DNA of 64,000 bases from Massilia antarctica (GCF_015689335.1 NZ_CP065053.1:7068001-7132000); one strand, 5' to 3'; positions 14,087-26,079 are shown, counted from the first letter of the stretch. The notes: generated by a model not told the origin, from the letters alone. Program-made: numbers and translations.

Positions 14087-15301
14087 TTAAAGGACTTTGG
14101 CGATGGCGTCAATGACGCGATCGATATTTTTCGAATTCAGGGCCGCCACACAGATGCGGCCGGTGTCGACGGCGTAGATCGAATGCTCGACGCGCAGGCG
14201 CTCGACTTGCTGCTTGCTCAGGCCCGAGTACGAGAACATGCCGACCTGCTCGCGCACGAATTCGAAATCGTGCGCCGGCGCTTTTTCCTTGAGCTTTTGC
14301 ACGAAGGTGTTGCGCATTTCCTTGATGCGCACGCGCATGCCGGCCAGTTCGTCTTCCCACAACTGGCGCAGTTCCGGGGTGGTCAGCACGGTGGCGACGA
14401 CCTTGCCGCCGTGGATCGGCGGGTTCGAGTAGTTGGTGCGCACCACGCGCTTGAGCTGCGAGAGCAGGCGCGCCGCTTCCTCGGCGCTGGCGCCGACCAC
14501 ACTCAGGGCACCCACGCGCTCGCCGTACAGCGAGAACGACTTCGAGAACGAATTCGAAATCAGCAGCGGACCGCCGGCGGCGGCAAACTTGCCGACCACG
14601 GCGCCGTCTTCGGCGATGCCCGAGCCGAAGCCCTGGTAAGCCATGTCGAGGAAGGGAATCAAGCCGCCCGCGCCAATCGCGGCAATCACCTCATCCCATT
14701 GGGCGGACGTGATGTCGGCGCCGGTCGGGTTGTGGCAGCAGGCGTGCAGCAGCACGATGGCGCCCTTCGGCATCGCTTTCAGGTCGGCCAGCATGCCGTC
14801 AAAATCGACGCCGCGCGTGGCCGCATCGTAATAGCGGTAAGTGTTGACGGTGAAACCGGCGCTCTCGAACAGGGCGCGGTGGTTTTCCCAGCTTGGATCG
14901 CTGATATACACGCTCGATCCCGGCGCGAAGCGCTGCAGGAAGTCGGCGCCGATTTTCAGCGCGCCGGTGCCGCCGATGGCTTGCACGGTGACCGCGCGCT
15001 TGTCTTGAATAATCGCGCTGCCGGCACCAAATACCAGCTCTTGCACGGCCGTATCGTAGGCAGCGAGGCCCTCGATCGGCAGGTAGGTGCGCGGCGCCAG
15101 TTGCTCCATCAGCAGCGCCTCGGCCTTGCGTACGCATCCGAGCAGCGGCACTTTGCCATTGTCGTCATAATAGACACCCACGCCCAGATTGATTTTGGCT
15201 GGATTGGTGTCCGCATTGAACGCCTCGGTGATGCCCAGGATCGGGTCGCGCGGGGCCATGTCGATGGCGCTGAAAATGGTGGCGGAAGCTGTTGAAGTCA
15301 T
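14087..15301 (-). CDS. Aspartate/aromatic amino acid aminotransferase
   Basis: PLP-dependent class I aminotransferase of 404 residues, moving amino groups between aspartate (or aromatic amino acids) and 2-oxoglutarate in the cytoplasm. The N-terminus A-P-R-D-P-I-L-G-I-T-E-A-F and the motifs N-P-T-G-A-D, D-M-A-Y-Q-G-F-G and S-N-S-F-S-K-S-F-S-L-Y-G-E-R (PLP Lys near residue 255) are those of the AspC/TyrB group; sequence alone does not separate the two. The ATG at 15301 was chosen because the homologous part begins a few residues after it; the longer open frame upstream has no family match. Divergent from uvrB, with about 107 nt between starts. Confidence 0.9.
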   Translation of the reverse strand: MTSTASATIFSAIDMAPRDPILGITEAFNADTNPAKINLGVGVYYDDNGKVPLLGCVRKAEALLMEQLAPRTYLPIEGLAAYDTAVQELVFGAGSAIIQDKRAVTVQAIGGTGALKIGADFLQRFAPGSSVYISDPSWENHRALFESAGFTVNTYRYYDAATRGVDFDGMLADLKAMPKGAIVLLHACCHNPTGADITSAQWDEVIAAIGAGGLIPFLDMAYQGFGSGIAEDGAVVGKFAAAGGPLLISNSFSKSFSLYGERVGALSVVGASAEEAARLLSQLKRVVRTNYSNPPIHGGKVVATVLTTPELRQLWEDELAGMRVRIKEMRNTFVQKLKEKAPAHDFEFVREQVGMFSYSGLSKQQVERLRVEHSIYAVDTGRICVAALNSKNIDRVIDAIAKVL

Positions 15302-15408
15302 CGTGGTAAACTTGAGTGTCGGCTGGGTTGTATAGACAGCGACCCATATACTGATTGGGTGTTTCCTGGGCCGCAAGCGGGACACCATTCTAACAAAGGT
15401 CTGATCGT

Positions 15409-17496
15409 ATGGCTGAATTATCCGTTGCACACGACCCGTCGCCGACCGTCGTCACCTTCCCCGATTCCCCGTTCAAGCTGCACCAGCCCTTCCCCCCGGC
15501 CGGCGACCAGCCGAGCGCGATCGAAGGGCTGATCGAAGGCATCAACGACGGGCTCTCGTTCCAGACCCTGCTCGGCGTGACCGGCTCGGGTAAAACCTAC
15601 ACCATGGCCAATGTGATCGCGCGCGCCGGCCGGCCGGCGATCGTGTTCGCGCCGAACAAAACCCTGGCCGCGCAGCTGTATTCGGAGTTCCGCGAATTCT
15701 TCCCGCAAAACGCGGTCGAATACTTTGTGAGTTACTACGATTACTACCAGCCGGAAGCCTACGTGCCGCAGCGCGACCTGTTCATCGAAAAGGACTCGTC
15801 GATCAACGAGCATATCGAGCAGATGCGCCTGTCGTGCACCAAGTCGCTGATGGAGCGGCGCGACGTGGTCATCGTGGCCACCGTGTCGGCCATCTACGGT
15901 ATCGGCAACCCGAGCGAATACCACCAGATGATCCTGACCCTGCGCGCCAAGGACAAGCTCGCGCAGCGCGACGTCATCGCGCGCCTGATCCAGATGCAGT
16001 ACACGCGCAATGAAATCGACTTCGGGCGCGGCACCTTCCGCGTGCGCGGCGACACCATCGACATCTTCCCCGCCGAGCATGCCGAACTGGCGATCCGGGT
16101 CGAGATGTTCGACGATGAAATCGAATCCTTGCAGCTGTTCGACCCGCTCACCGGGCGCATCCGCCAGAAGATCCCACGCTTCACCGTCTACCCCGGTTCG
16201 CATTACGTCACGCCGCGCTCCACGGTGCTGCGCGCGATCGAAACCATCAAGCTCGAACTGCGCGAGCGGCTCGAGTACTTCCGCAAGGAGAACAAGCTGA
16301 TCGAAGAGCAGCGCCTCGAACAGCGCACCCGCTTCGACCTGGAAATGATGGCCGAAATCGGCTTCACCAAGGGCATCGAGAACTATTCGCGCCACCTGTC
16401 GGGCGCGATGCCGGGCGACCCGCCGCCGACCCTGGTCGACTACCTGCCGAAAGACGCGCTGATGTTCCTCGACGAGTCGCACGTGCTGGTCGGTCAGCTC
16501 AACGCCATGTTCAACGGCGACCGTTCGCGCAAGACCAATCTGGTCGACTATGGTTTCCGCCTGCCGTCGGCGCTGGACAACCGCCCGCTCAAGTTCGAGG
16601 AATTCGAGGGCAAGCTGCGCCAGACGATTTTTGTCTCGGCCACGCCGGCCGAATACGAGAAAACGCATTCCGACAACGTGGTCGAACAGGTGGTGCGGCC
16701 GACCGGGCTGGTGGACCCGCTGGTGATCGTCAAGCCGGCGCTGTCGCAGGTCGACGACCTGATGTCCGAAATCGTCGACCGCGTGAAGAAGGATGAACGG
16801 GTCTTGGTGACCACGCTCACCAAGCGCATGTCGGAGCAGCTGACCGAGTACCTGGGCGACCATGGCATCAAGGTGCGCTACCTGCACAGCGATATCGAGA
16901 CGGTGGAACGGGTCGAGATCCTGCGCGACCTGCGCCTGGGCACCTTCGATGTGCTGGTCGGGATCAACCTGCTGCGCGAGGGCCTCGATTTGCCGGAAGT
17001 GTCGCTGGTGGCGATCCTGGACGCCGACAAGGAAGGCTTCCTGCGTTCCGAGCGCAGCCTGATTCAAACCATCGGGCGCGCGGCGCGTAACCTGAACGGC
17101 GTGGCGATCCTGTACGCCGACCGCATCACCGATTCGATGGCAAAGGCGATCGGCGAGACCGAGCGCCGGCGCGCCAAGCAGATCGCCTACAACATCGAGC
17201 ATGGCATCACCGCGGTCGGCATCAAGAAGCAGATCAAGGAGCTGATCGACGGCGTCTACAGCCCGCAGCAGGCGCGCGAGACCCTGGAGGCGGCCAAGGA
17301 AACCGCCAAGGTCGAGTCGATGAGCGAGAAGCAGATCGGCAAGGAGATCAAGCGTCTCGAAAAGCTGATGGTCGACCACGCGAAAAATCTCGAATTCGAG
17401 AAGGCCGCGCAGGTGCGCGACCAGCTGCATGTCCTCAAGCAGCAGGCGTTCGGCGCGCCGGGGACCGACAACGTGGTGTCGATCCTGGGCAAGTAG
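15409..17496 (+). CDS. uvrB: Excinuclease ABC subunit B
   Basis: DNA damage-verification helicase of nucleotide excision repair, 695 residues (family about 670; the extra length is an N-terminal tail of about 20 residues). Walker A is G-V-T-G-S-G-K-T (56-63). The DNA-inserting beta-hairpin region [12 protein letters not shown], Walker B D-E-S-H-V, helicase motif V-I (Q-T-I-G-R-A-A-R) and the C-terminal UVR domain that binds UvrA/UvrC ([13 protein letters not shown]) are all present. AAAGGT precedes the ATG. No LexA-type box was recognised with confidence in the 107-nt divergent spacer. Confidence 0.98.
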   Translation: MAELSVAHDPSPTVVTFPDSPFKLHQPFPPAGDQPSAIEGLIEGINDGLSFQTLLGVTGSGKTYTMANVIARAGRPAIVFAPNKTLAAQLYSEFREFFPQNAVEYFVSYYDYYQPEAYVPQRDLFIEKDSSINEHIEQMRLSCTKSLMERRDVVIVATVSAIYGIGNPSEYHQMILTLRAKDKLAQRDVIARLIQMQYTRNEIDFGRGTFRVRGDTIDIFPAEHAELAIRVEMFDDEIESLQLFDPLTGRIRQKIPRFTVYPGSHYVTPRSTVLRAIETIKLELRERLEYFRKENKLIEEQRLEQRTRFDLEMMAEIGFTKGIENYSRHLSGAMPGDPPPTLVDYLPKDALMFLDESHVLVGQLNAMFNGDRSRKTNLVDYGFRLPSALDNRPLKFEEFEGKLRQTIFVSATPAEYEKTHSDNVVEQVVRPTGLVDPLVIVKPALSQVDDLMSEIVDRVKKDERVLVTTLTKRMSEQLTEYLGDHGIKVRYLHSDIETVERVEILRDLRLGTFDVLVGINLLREGLDLPEVSLVAILDADKEGFLRSERSLIQTIGRAARNLNGVAILYADRITDSMAKAIGETERRRAKQIAYNIEHGITAVGIKKQIKELIDGVYSPQQARETLEAAKETAKVESMSEKQIGKEIKRLEKLMVDHAKNLEFEKAAQVRDQLHVLKQQAFGAPGTDNVVSILGK

Positions 17497-17539
17497 CGCC
17501 CAACCCGGGCGGCGCCGTCACCGGTGCCGCCTCCCTGTC

Positions 17540-18139
17540 CTACAACGATTTGATGAACGCGCGGATCCCGGCCAGGAACATCTCGACGGCCATCGCGCTC
17601 AAAATCAAGCCCATCAAGCGTTCGAACGCGGTCATCACTTGCGGACCGAGCTTTTCCTGCAGGCGCTCGGCGCTGAGAAAAACCGCGAGCCAGACCAGCG
17701 CCACGGCCACCAGCGCGCCGACGTGAACGACCACTTCGACCGTCGTATCCGACGAAAACAGCAGCACCGTGGCCAGCGCCGAGGGACCGGCAATGGCCGG
17801 AATGGCCAGCGGCACGATGAACGGTTCCCCACCCTTTTCCGCATCGCCGAACATGCCGCCCGGCTGGGGAAAGACCATGCGCATGGCGATCAGGAACAGG
17901 ATCACGCTGCCGCCGATGCGCAGCGAGATTTCGGACAGCTGCATGGCGGCCAGCAGGTGGCGGCCGAAGAACATGAACAGCAGCAGCACGATGAAGGCGA
18001 TCAGGCACTCGCGCACCACGACTTTCCAGCGCCGCTCGGGCGCCACGCCGGCCATGGCGCTGACAAACAGCGGTACGTTGCCGAACGGGTCGGTGACCAG
18101 GATCAGCAGGATGAAGGTTTGGATAAAAGTTTGCGTCAT
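17540..18139 (-). CDS. MarC-family integral membrane protein
   Basis: 199-residue hydrophobic protein with about six predicted membrane segments. The opening (I-Q-T-F-I-L-L-I-L-V-T-D-P-F-G-N-V-P-L-F) and the later P-L-A-I-P-A-I-A-G-P-S-A segment are the twin conserved patches of the MarC (UPF0056) family. The molecular function of the family is not established despite the multiple-antibiotic-resistance name. The ATG at 18139 fits family length; upstream in-frame codons add a non-homologous leader. Convergent with uvrB; monocistronic. Confidence 0.88.
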   Translation of the reverse strand: MTQTFIQTFILLILVTDPFGNVPLFVSAMAGVAPERRWKVVVRECLIAFIVLLLFMFFGRHLLAAMQLSEISLRIGGSVILFLIAMRMVFPQPGGMFGDAEKGGEPFIVPLAIPAIAGPSALATVLLFSSDTTVEVVVHVGALVAVALVWLAVFLSAERLQEKLGPQVMTAFERLMGLILSAMAVEMFLAGIRAFIKSL

Positions 18140-18388
18140 CCCACATGATAACTTGCCGCACGGCACCTGTACCAGCGCGCCGGCTTCGTGGTGAAAATCA
18201 GACAGCCAGATGGCCGCGCGCGCATCGCGCGATCTTGAACAGCACTCCCATGAAACGGGTGAAATGTGCGCGCTAACATCGGCCGCCACCCTCCCCGGTT
18301 TGCCGCTTCCTCAGATTTATTTCGTGTTGACATTTCAAACACAGCAGCATAATGTTGCCTAAAATAAAACACTTAAAGGAGATTCATC

Positions 18389-20722
18389 TTGTCTATTTTT
18401 CAATATCACCGCTACACAAGGACCGGCGTGGCCAGCCTCGGCGCTGTCCTGCTTGCCGCTTGCGGCGGCGGCGGCAACGCGCCGGACCATGTGTCGGCAG
18501 TGGCTCCCGCCGCGTCGCTCACCGCGCCGACCACCGCTCTTGCAGGCGATACCGGCACGCAGGCAGGAAGCAGCGCCCTGCTCTCGCTCAAGCCCGCCAA
18601 TCCGCTGACCCCGGCCCCGCCTCTGGGGCTGCCGGCACCGATCGGCAGCACCCTGACGACTTTGCAGCTGATTAACAAGTCTACCTTCCCGCAATACAAT
18701 GTCCCGCTCACCTTCGGGCAAGTCTTCGCGCCGGGCGCCTTCCCTGCGGCAAGCGGCCTGGTGGGTGTGTATGCCGGTGCCCAGTTGCCCCTGCAGGTCA
18801 ACATCAAGGCCAGGCATGCGGACGGATCGGTGCGCCACGCGGTCATCACCGCGGTCTTGCCGCTGATGGCAGCGGGCCAGAACGGTACGCTGGCCCTGAA
18901 CGCTGCCGCCGCGCCAGCGCCGGCCGGCGCCACCGGGCCGGGCTCCTTGCTGGCCAGCGGCTTCGACTCGACCGTCAAGCTGACCGTGGCCGGCCAGCTG
19001 TACGCGGCTTCGGCGGCGCAACTGTTGCAGAGCACCGCATACCAGACCTGGCTGTCCGGCCCGATGGTCAATGAGTGGCAGGTGTCGGCGCCGTTCAAGT
19101 CCGCGGCCGGAGTCAACCACCCGCACCTGAGCGCGCGCTTCGCCATCCGCTCGTACAGCGGCGTCAACGGCAAGGTACGGGTCGACGTCACGATCGAGAA
19201 CAACTGGGCCTACGAGCCCGATCCGAAGAACGTCACCTACGACGCCGAAGTGCTGATCAATGGCAAAAGCATCTACAACATTGCGGCCCTCAACCACTAT
19301 CACCACGCACGCTGGCGCAAGGTGTTCTGGCCCGGCCTGGAACCGGCGGTCCACATCAAGCACGATATCGCCTACCTGATCGCCTCGCAGGCGGTACCGA
19401 ACTATGACCGCAGCCTGACCATCGCGCCGGCCGCGCTGACGGCCATGAAAGCCAGCTGGGACGCGGCCAAGCCGGGCCCGATGGGCATGGCGATGGTCGA
19501 CAAGTACATGCCGGCCACGGGCGGACGCCCCGACATCGGACTGAACCATGCGTGGGGTGCGATGTACCTGCTCAGCATGGACGAGCGCGCCAAGGAAGTC
19601 ACCGTCGGCTTGAGCGACCTGAGCGGCAGCTGGCCGATGCACTACCGCGACCGCAATACCGGCCAGCCGGTGTCCATCGCCGACTACCCGTACGTGCGCG
19701 ATATCCGCATCAGCAGCGACAGCTATAACCGCACCACCGGCAAGTGGGAAGACTTGCCGGCCTGTACCACGGTCGGCCAGTGCGCCACCCCGTACACGCC
19801 CGACACGGCGCACCATCCATCGTTCTCCTACCTGCCCTACCTGGTCACGGGCGACACCTACCACCTGGACGAGCTGAACTTCTGGGCCAACTGGAACCTG
19901 ATCAACCAGAACCCCGGCTACCGCAAGTTCGCCACCGGCCTGGTCAAGAGCCACCAGGTGCGCGGACAGGCGTGGGCCTTGCGTTCACTGACGCAAGCGG
20001 CCTACATCGCGCCGGACGATCATCCTATGAAGGCTTACTTCAGCAAGATCATCGACAATAACGTGGACTGGTACACCGCCACCTTCGTGACCGCCAACAG
20101 CAACCAGTTGGGCTTCATCGACAACAGCGGCTTTGCGGCGGTGGCCTACCCCGGCCCGGGCGGACCGAAAACCGGCATGGCGCCATGGCAGGACGATTTC
20201 TTCACGGCCAGCGTGGGCCAGGCGTACGAGCTCGGCTTCACCAAAGTCAAGCCCCTGCTCGACTGGAAAGCACGCTTCCCGGTCGGCCGCATGACGGCAC
20301 CAGGCTATTGCTGGGTGGACGCCGCGGTGTACGCCCTGTCGGTGCGCGCCACCGAAACCTCGCCCTACTTCACGACGTTTGGCCAGGCCTGGCAAGCGAC
20401 CTTCCGCGGGGCGAACAACACCGACCTGGTCAACAGTACCGGCAAACGCTACATCGACCAGCCGTGCGGCAGCCAGTTGCAGGCCGACTGGCGCACCCAG
20501 CTCGACAAAGACAATAAATCGAATCGCATGCCATGGCTGGCTGGCGAGATGACGGGCTATGCAAGTTCGGCGGAAGGCTTCCCGTCGAATATGCAGCCGG
20601 CGCTGGCGATGGCGGCGGGCACCGGCATCCCGAACGCACGCGCGGCGTGGGACGTGTTCGCCAAGCGGTCGGTCAAGCCGGACTATACCCAGCGGCCGCA
20701 GTTCGCCATCGTGCCGCGCTAA
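18389..20722 (+). CDS. Large lipoprotein, resembles PcRGLX/YetA-type proteins
   Basis: 777-residue predicted lipoprotein. It starts at TTG (18389) behind a strong AAAGGAG site; no nearby ATG is in frame. The signal peptide ends in the lipobox L-L-A-A-C followed by G-G-G-G. Residues about 90-150 (V-P-L-T-F-G-Q-V-F ... L-P-L-Q-V-N-I-K-A-R-H-A-D-G-S-V-R-H-A-V) resemble the N-terminal RIFT-barrel of exo-rhamnogalacturonan-lyase-like (PcRGLX/YetA) proteins. The rest, rich in Trp, Tyr and His, looks like an alpha/alpha-barrel carbohydrate-active fold, but no catalytic motif was identified. Monocistronic, ended by a strong terminator. A role in polysaccharide breakdown at the cell surface is an inference. 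Confidence 0.6.
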   Translation: MSIFQYHRYTRTGVASLGAVLLAACGGGGNAPDHVSAVAPAASLTAPTTALAGDTGTQAGSSALLSLKPANPLTPAPPLGLPAPIGSTLTTLQLINKSTFPQYNVPLTFGQVFAPGAFPAASGLVGVYAGAQLPLQVNIKARHADGSVRHAVITAVLPLMAAGQNGTLALNAAAAPAPAGATGPGSLLASGFDSTVKLTVAGQLYAASAAQLLQSTAYQTWLSGPMVNEWQVSAPFKSAAGVNHPHLSARFAIRSYSGVNGKVRVDVTIENNWAYEPDPKNVTYDAEVLINGKSIYNIAALNHYHHARWRKVFWPGLEPAVHIKHDIAYLIASQAVPNYDRSLTIAPAALTAMKASWDAAKPGPMGMAMVDKYMPATGGRPDIGLNHAWGAMYLLSMDERAKEVTVGLSDLSGSWPMHYRDRNTGQPVSIADYPYVRDIRISSDSYNRTTGKWEDLPACTTVGQCATPYTPDTAHHPSFSYLPYLVTGDTYHLDELNFWANWNLINQNPGYRKFATGLVKSHQVRGQAWALRSLTQAAYIAPDDHPMKAYFSKIIDNNVDWYTATFVTANSNQLGFIDNSGFAAVAYPGPGGPKTGMAPWQDDFFTASVGQAYELGFTKVKPLLDWKARFPVGRMTAPGYCWVDAAVYALSVRATETSPYFTTFGQAWQATFRGANNTDLVNSTGKRYIDQPCGSQLQADWRTQLDKDNKSNRMPWLAGEMTGYASSAEGFPSNMQPALAMAAGTGIPNARAAWDVFAKRSVKPDYTQRPQFAIVPR

Positions 20723-20795
20723 CGACGGACACAAGCGGCCTTGCCGCCTGCGCGCCTGCGCGGGGGCGGCGCTGGAAAGGTGCTGATCCGGCCCC

Positions 20796-20826
20796 AAAAA
20801 AAAAGCTCCCTCGCGGGAGCTTTTTT
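20796..20826. terminator. Bidirectional rho-independent terminator
   Basis: Stem AAAAGCTCCC-TCGC-GGGAGCTTTT with nine As on one side and six Ts on the other. It lies between the convergent lipoprotein and phosphoribosyltransferase genes and can serve both. Confidence 0.93.
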
Positions 20827-20840
20827 ACTGCGCGGCGAAC

Positions 20841-21386
20841 TTATGCCGGCTTGTCGAACTTCTTCATCCACGCCGACAACTGGTGCGGACGCAAGCCGTC
20901 GTAATCTTCGAACGGCTGGTGGATCCACGGATTGTGCGGCAAGTCTTCCAGGAAGTAATCCGGACGGATCGAGGACGTGCCCTTGACCCAGATCACCGCC
21001 GATTTGACTTCAGTCACGCCGGTGAAATTCTCGCTCAGGTGACGCGTGACTTTATCGAGCGTGACACCCGAATCGGCCAGGTCGTCGACCAGCAGGATCT
21101 TGCCGGCCAGCGGGCCTTTGGTCATCGTCATGTACTTGGCGATATCGAGGTCACCGCGCACCGTGCCCGCTTCTTCGCGGTAGGAGCTGGTCGACAGGAT
21201 CGCCAAGGGCACGTCGAAAATGCGCGAGAACACGTCGCCCGGACGCACGCCGCCGCGCGCCAGGCACAATACCTGGTCGAATTTCCAGCCCGATTCGTAG
21301 ACCTTGAGCGCCAGGCGCTCGATCAGGCGGTTGTACTCGTCCCACGACACCCAGAGGTCATTGTCGGTCGATGGAGGGGTGGTCAT
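20841..21386 (-). CDS. Purine-type phosphoribosyltransferase
   Basis: 181-residue type I phosphoribosyltransferase. The PRPP-binding motif is I-L-L-V-D-D-L-A-D-S-G-V-T-L (about residues 97-110), with an upstream C-L-A-R-G-G-V-R-P-G-D loop and a hood region W-I-H-Q-P-F-E. This pattern matches xanthine/hypoxanthine-guanine salvage enzymes (Gpt-like), which convert a free purine base and PRPP to the nucleotide. It lies 36 nt after purA, so purine salvage and AMP synthesis are probably cotranscribed. AAGGAA precedes the ATG. Base specificity cannot be read from sequence. Confidence 0.85.
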   Translation of the reverse strand: MTTPPSTDNDLWVSWDEYNRLIERLALKVYESGWKFDQVLCLARGGVRPGDVFSRIFDVPLAILSTSSYREEAGTVRGDLDIAKYMTMTKGPLAGKILLVDDLADSGVTLDKVTRHLSENFTGVTEVKSAVIWVKGTSSIRPDYFLEDLPHNPWIHQPFEDYDGLRPHQLSAWMKKFDKPA

Positions 21387-21421
21387 GATGGTTCCTTACT
21401 CTTGTTCTGATTATTTTCTGA

Positions 21422-23901
<2,480 letters not shown>

Positions 23902-24096
23902 GGGCAACGGGAGATAGTTAAAAATCGGACAATATGGCGCGCACGGTCGTGCTAAATGTAGCGCCGAATCAGCGATTTTACAGGAAAATGGTTTAAGGGA
24001 GCCAACAAATGTGCGGGAGGGAGTTGTGGGCTTGTTACGTATAAGTTGTTCCCGCCACTACACCCTCGTTCCCGGCACAGCAAGCACCGTCGTTCC

Positions 24097-24106
24097 CGCG
24101 CAGGCG
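24097..24106. repeat. Target-site duplication, left
   Basis: CGCGCAGGCG directly left of the IS end; the same 10 bp recur at 25419-25428 directly right of the other end. Confidence 0.85.
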
Positions 24107-25418
24107 CACTGCTGTCCGGAATAAAGTGGGTTGACAACGTTAAAAGGGTTGCAGGTATTGGTTTACGAGGGTTAACCTCTGTTTGCCAACTTAAAAACCA
24201 AACCTGCAACATGTTCAGCATAACTACTTTTCAGCGTTTAATGAAGGGGCTCCCGCGAGGAACCTTCGCTCAACTAGTCGAACGGCACAATGCCGACAAA
24301 TATTGCAAGAAGTTCGGGCATTGGGATCATCTCATTGCCATGCTCTACGCGCAGATCAGTGAGGCGAAGGGGTTGCGACCACTGGAGACTGGCTTCAACA
24401 GTCATGTCGCGCATCACTACCATCTTGGTACGTCAGCGATCAAGCGCTCCACCTTGGCTGACGCCAATGAGAATCGATCTGACACGGTGTTTAGTGATAC
24501 CGCTGCCTGGTTGATGGGGAAGGTGTCGCGTAAGCTGCGCCAGCAAAGCAATGATCTGATGTATTTGCTTGACTCCACCTCGTTGACGTTGAAGGGACGG
24601 GAGTTTGAGAGGTGGACGCCCGAGAATAGCACTCGCAATACGCAAGGCTTGAAGCTGCACGTTTTGTATGATGCCCATGATGCAATCCCTGTCTGGCACG
24701 ACATTAGCCACCCCAACGTCAATGACGTTGAACGGGCAGTTGACGTACCGCTCGAAGCGAACGCGCTCTATGTATTTGACAAGGGCTCTTGCGATTTCAA
24801 TTGGTGGAAATCCATTGACGAGGCCAACGCGCGCTTTGTTACTCGTTTCAAGAACAACGCCGCTGTCAACGTCCTGCAGAAATCGGACATCCCTGCTGAC
24901 GATGCGCACATCGTGCTCAGCGACGAAATCGTTACTTTCAAGCACAAACGGCTCGGCGGAAAACGGATCAATCTCTACTTTGGGAAGCCTTTGCGCCGTG
25001 TCATCGTGGCGCGGCCGAACAAAGATACGCCCATCGTTCTGGCTACTAACGACTTCGACAGTAGTGCCATGGAAATTGCCCAGCACTACAAAAAGCGCTG
25101 GGCAATCGAGCTGTTCTTCAAATGGATCAAGCAGCACCTCAAGATCAAGCAGTTCCTCGGACGATCTGAAAACGCGGTCCGGATTCAGATACTTACCGCT
25201 CTCATCAGTTATTTGTTGGTTGCACTGTTCAACGAGTCCAACCGTGTGAAACGGACCCTGTGGGATTGCCTTTGCTTCGTCCGCGCAACCCTATTTCAAC
25301 GTACGGACACCGAAGATTTACATGATCGCCGACGACGACAAGCGGCGCACGAATTCGCAGAAATTCAAGGATGCCTCTTCTCGTGAGCGCGTCAAGAAAA
25401 TTATTCCGGACGACAGTG
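24107..25418 (+). mobile_element. IS4-family insertion sequence, complete
   Basis: 1312-bp element. The ends are inverted repeats: left CACTG-CT-GTCCGGAATAA and right (reverse complement) CACTG-TC-GTCCGGAATAA, with a further shared TTGAC inside. It carries one transposase gene and is flanked by a perfect 10-bp direct repeat, so it looks like an intact, fairly recent insertion. Removing the IS and one duplication restores the palindrome-like TTCCCGCGCAGGCGGGAA, which belongs to the surrounding intergenic repeat family. Confidence 0.9.
24211..25386 (+). CDS. IS4-family transposase (DUF4372 type)
   Basis: DDE transposase of 391 residues. The N-terminal F-Q-R-L-M-K-G-L-P-R-G-T-F and F-G-H-W-D-H-L-I-A-M-L-Y-A-Q segments are those of the DUF4372 cap found on IS4 relatives. 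Catalytic Asp candidates are in L-L-D-S-T-S and V-F-D-K-G-S-C-D-F; the Y-(2)-R-(3)-E-(6)-K signature is Y-K-K-R-W-A-I-E-L-F-F-K-W-I-K. The start at M-F-S-I-T-T-F-Q was chosen since the homologous part begins there; the open frame extends further upstream across the IS end. No internal stop or frameshift, so it is probably functional. Codon use is less GC-biased than neighbours. Confidence 0.93.
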   Translation: MFSITTFQRLMKGLPRGTFAQLVERHNADKYCKKFGHWDHLIAMLYAQISEAKGLRPLETGFNSHVAHHYHLGTSAIKRSTLADANENRSDTVFSDTAAWLMGKVSRKLRQQSNDLMYLLDSTSLTLKGREFERWTPENSTRNTQGLKLHVLYDAHDAIPVWHDISHPNVNDVERAVDVPLEANALYVFDKGSCDFNWWKSIDEANARFVTRFKNNAAVNVLQKSDIPADDAHIVLSDEIVTFKHKRLGGKRINLYFGKPLRRVIVARPNKDTPIVLATNDFDSSAMEIAQHYKKRWAIELFFKWIKQHLKIKQFLGRSENAVRIQILTALISYLLVALFNESNRVKRTLWDCLCFVRATLFQRTDTEDLHDRRRRQAAHEFAEIQGCLFS

Positions 25419-25428
25419 CGCGCAGGCG
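25419..25428. repeat. Target-site duplication, right
   Basis: CGCGCAGGCG, identical to 24097-24106, directly after the right inverted repeat of the IS. Confidence 0.85.
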
Positions 25429-25472
25429 GGAACCTAAGTTTCGTGCTCAGTTGGTTATTCCAAATACTTGGG

Positions 25473-25750
25473 TTCCCGCCTCTCCAGGAACTAGTCTTTG
25501 CCGCTAATTTGAGCAGCTTTGCGACTACAAACCTCGAAACCGTCGCTCCCGCGCAGGCGGAAACGCATGCGTTTCCCCCATAGCACCGTCGATATACGAA
25601 TGTGCTATGGATTCCCGCCTCTCCAGGAACTAGTCTTTGCCGCTAATTTGAGCAGCTTTGCGACTACAAACCTCGAAACCGTCGCTCCCGCGCAGGCGGA
25701 AACGCATGCGTTTCCCCCATAGCACCGTCGATATACGAATGTGCTATGGA
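25473..25750. repeat. Two tandem copies of 139-bp intergenic module A
   Basis: Module A (25473-25611 and 25612-25750, exactly 139 bp each, nearly identical) starts with TTCCCGCCTCTCCAGG and contains GTCGCTCCCGCGCAGGCGGA and a GCATGC palindrome. It ends in ATAGCACC...TGTGCTATGGA, a short inverted repeat. A third copy is at 56351-56489. No coding gene is convincing within it; the short open frames are repeated with the DNA and lack start signals. Confidence 0.93.
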
Positions 25751-25764
25751 TTCCCGCCTGCGCG

Positions 25765-25988
25765 GGAATGACGGAGCTTAGGTTAGCGCCATTTGGAAGC
25801 GCCCTCGCACTTTGCACAGTTCCAAGAGATTTGAGGAGTTTCATAGAAACTGGGACCTGCGCGGGAAGTCATTTCTGCCAATGGCAGGAATGACGGAGCT
25901 TAGGTTAGCGCCATTTGGAAGCGCCCTCGCACTTTGCACAGTTCCAAGAGATTTGAGGAGTTTCATAGAAACTGGGACCTGCGCGGGA
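25765..25988. repeat. Two copies of 102-bp intergenic module B
   Basis: Module B (25765-25866 and 25887-25988) runs from GGAATGACGGAGCTTAGG to ACCTGCGCGGGA. The copies are separated by a 20-nt spacer (25867-25886). A third copy lies at 56527-56628, where the same 20-nt spacer precedes it. Together with module A this fills the gene-free stretch between the IS and the hflC terminator. Confidence 0.92.
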
Positions 25989-26025
25989 ACGACGCGGGGT
26001 TAGTGGCGCGAGCGACAAACCAAAG

Positions 26026-26062
26026 AAAATGGGCGGGCCTGCAACGCAGACCCGCCCATTTT
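26026..26062 (-). terminator. Terminator of the hfq-hflXKC operon
   Basis: Stem AAAATGGGCGGG (26026-26037) with CCCGCCCATTTT (26051-26062), extended inward by CTGC/GCAG, 18 nt past the hflC stop. The T run lies on the minus strand. Confidence 0.9.
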
Positions 26063-26079
26063 CCGTCCAACCGCCCCGC

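Noticed and set aside
15418..17430. 670-codon minus-strand open frame over uvrB
   Set aside because: Antisense shadow of a clear, complete uvrB.
18136..18372. 78-codon minus-strand open frame between marC-type gene and the lipoprotein gene
   Set aside because: No motif, no ribosome site, overlaps the promoter/leader of the lipoprotein gene.
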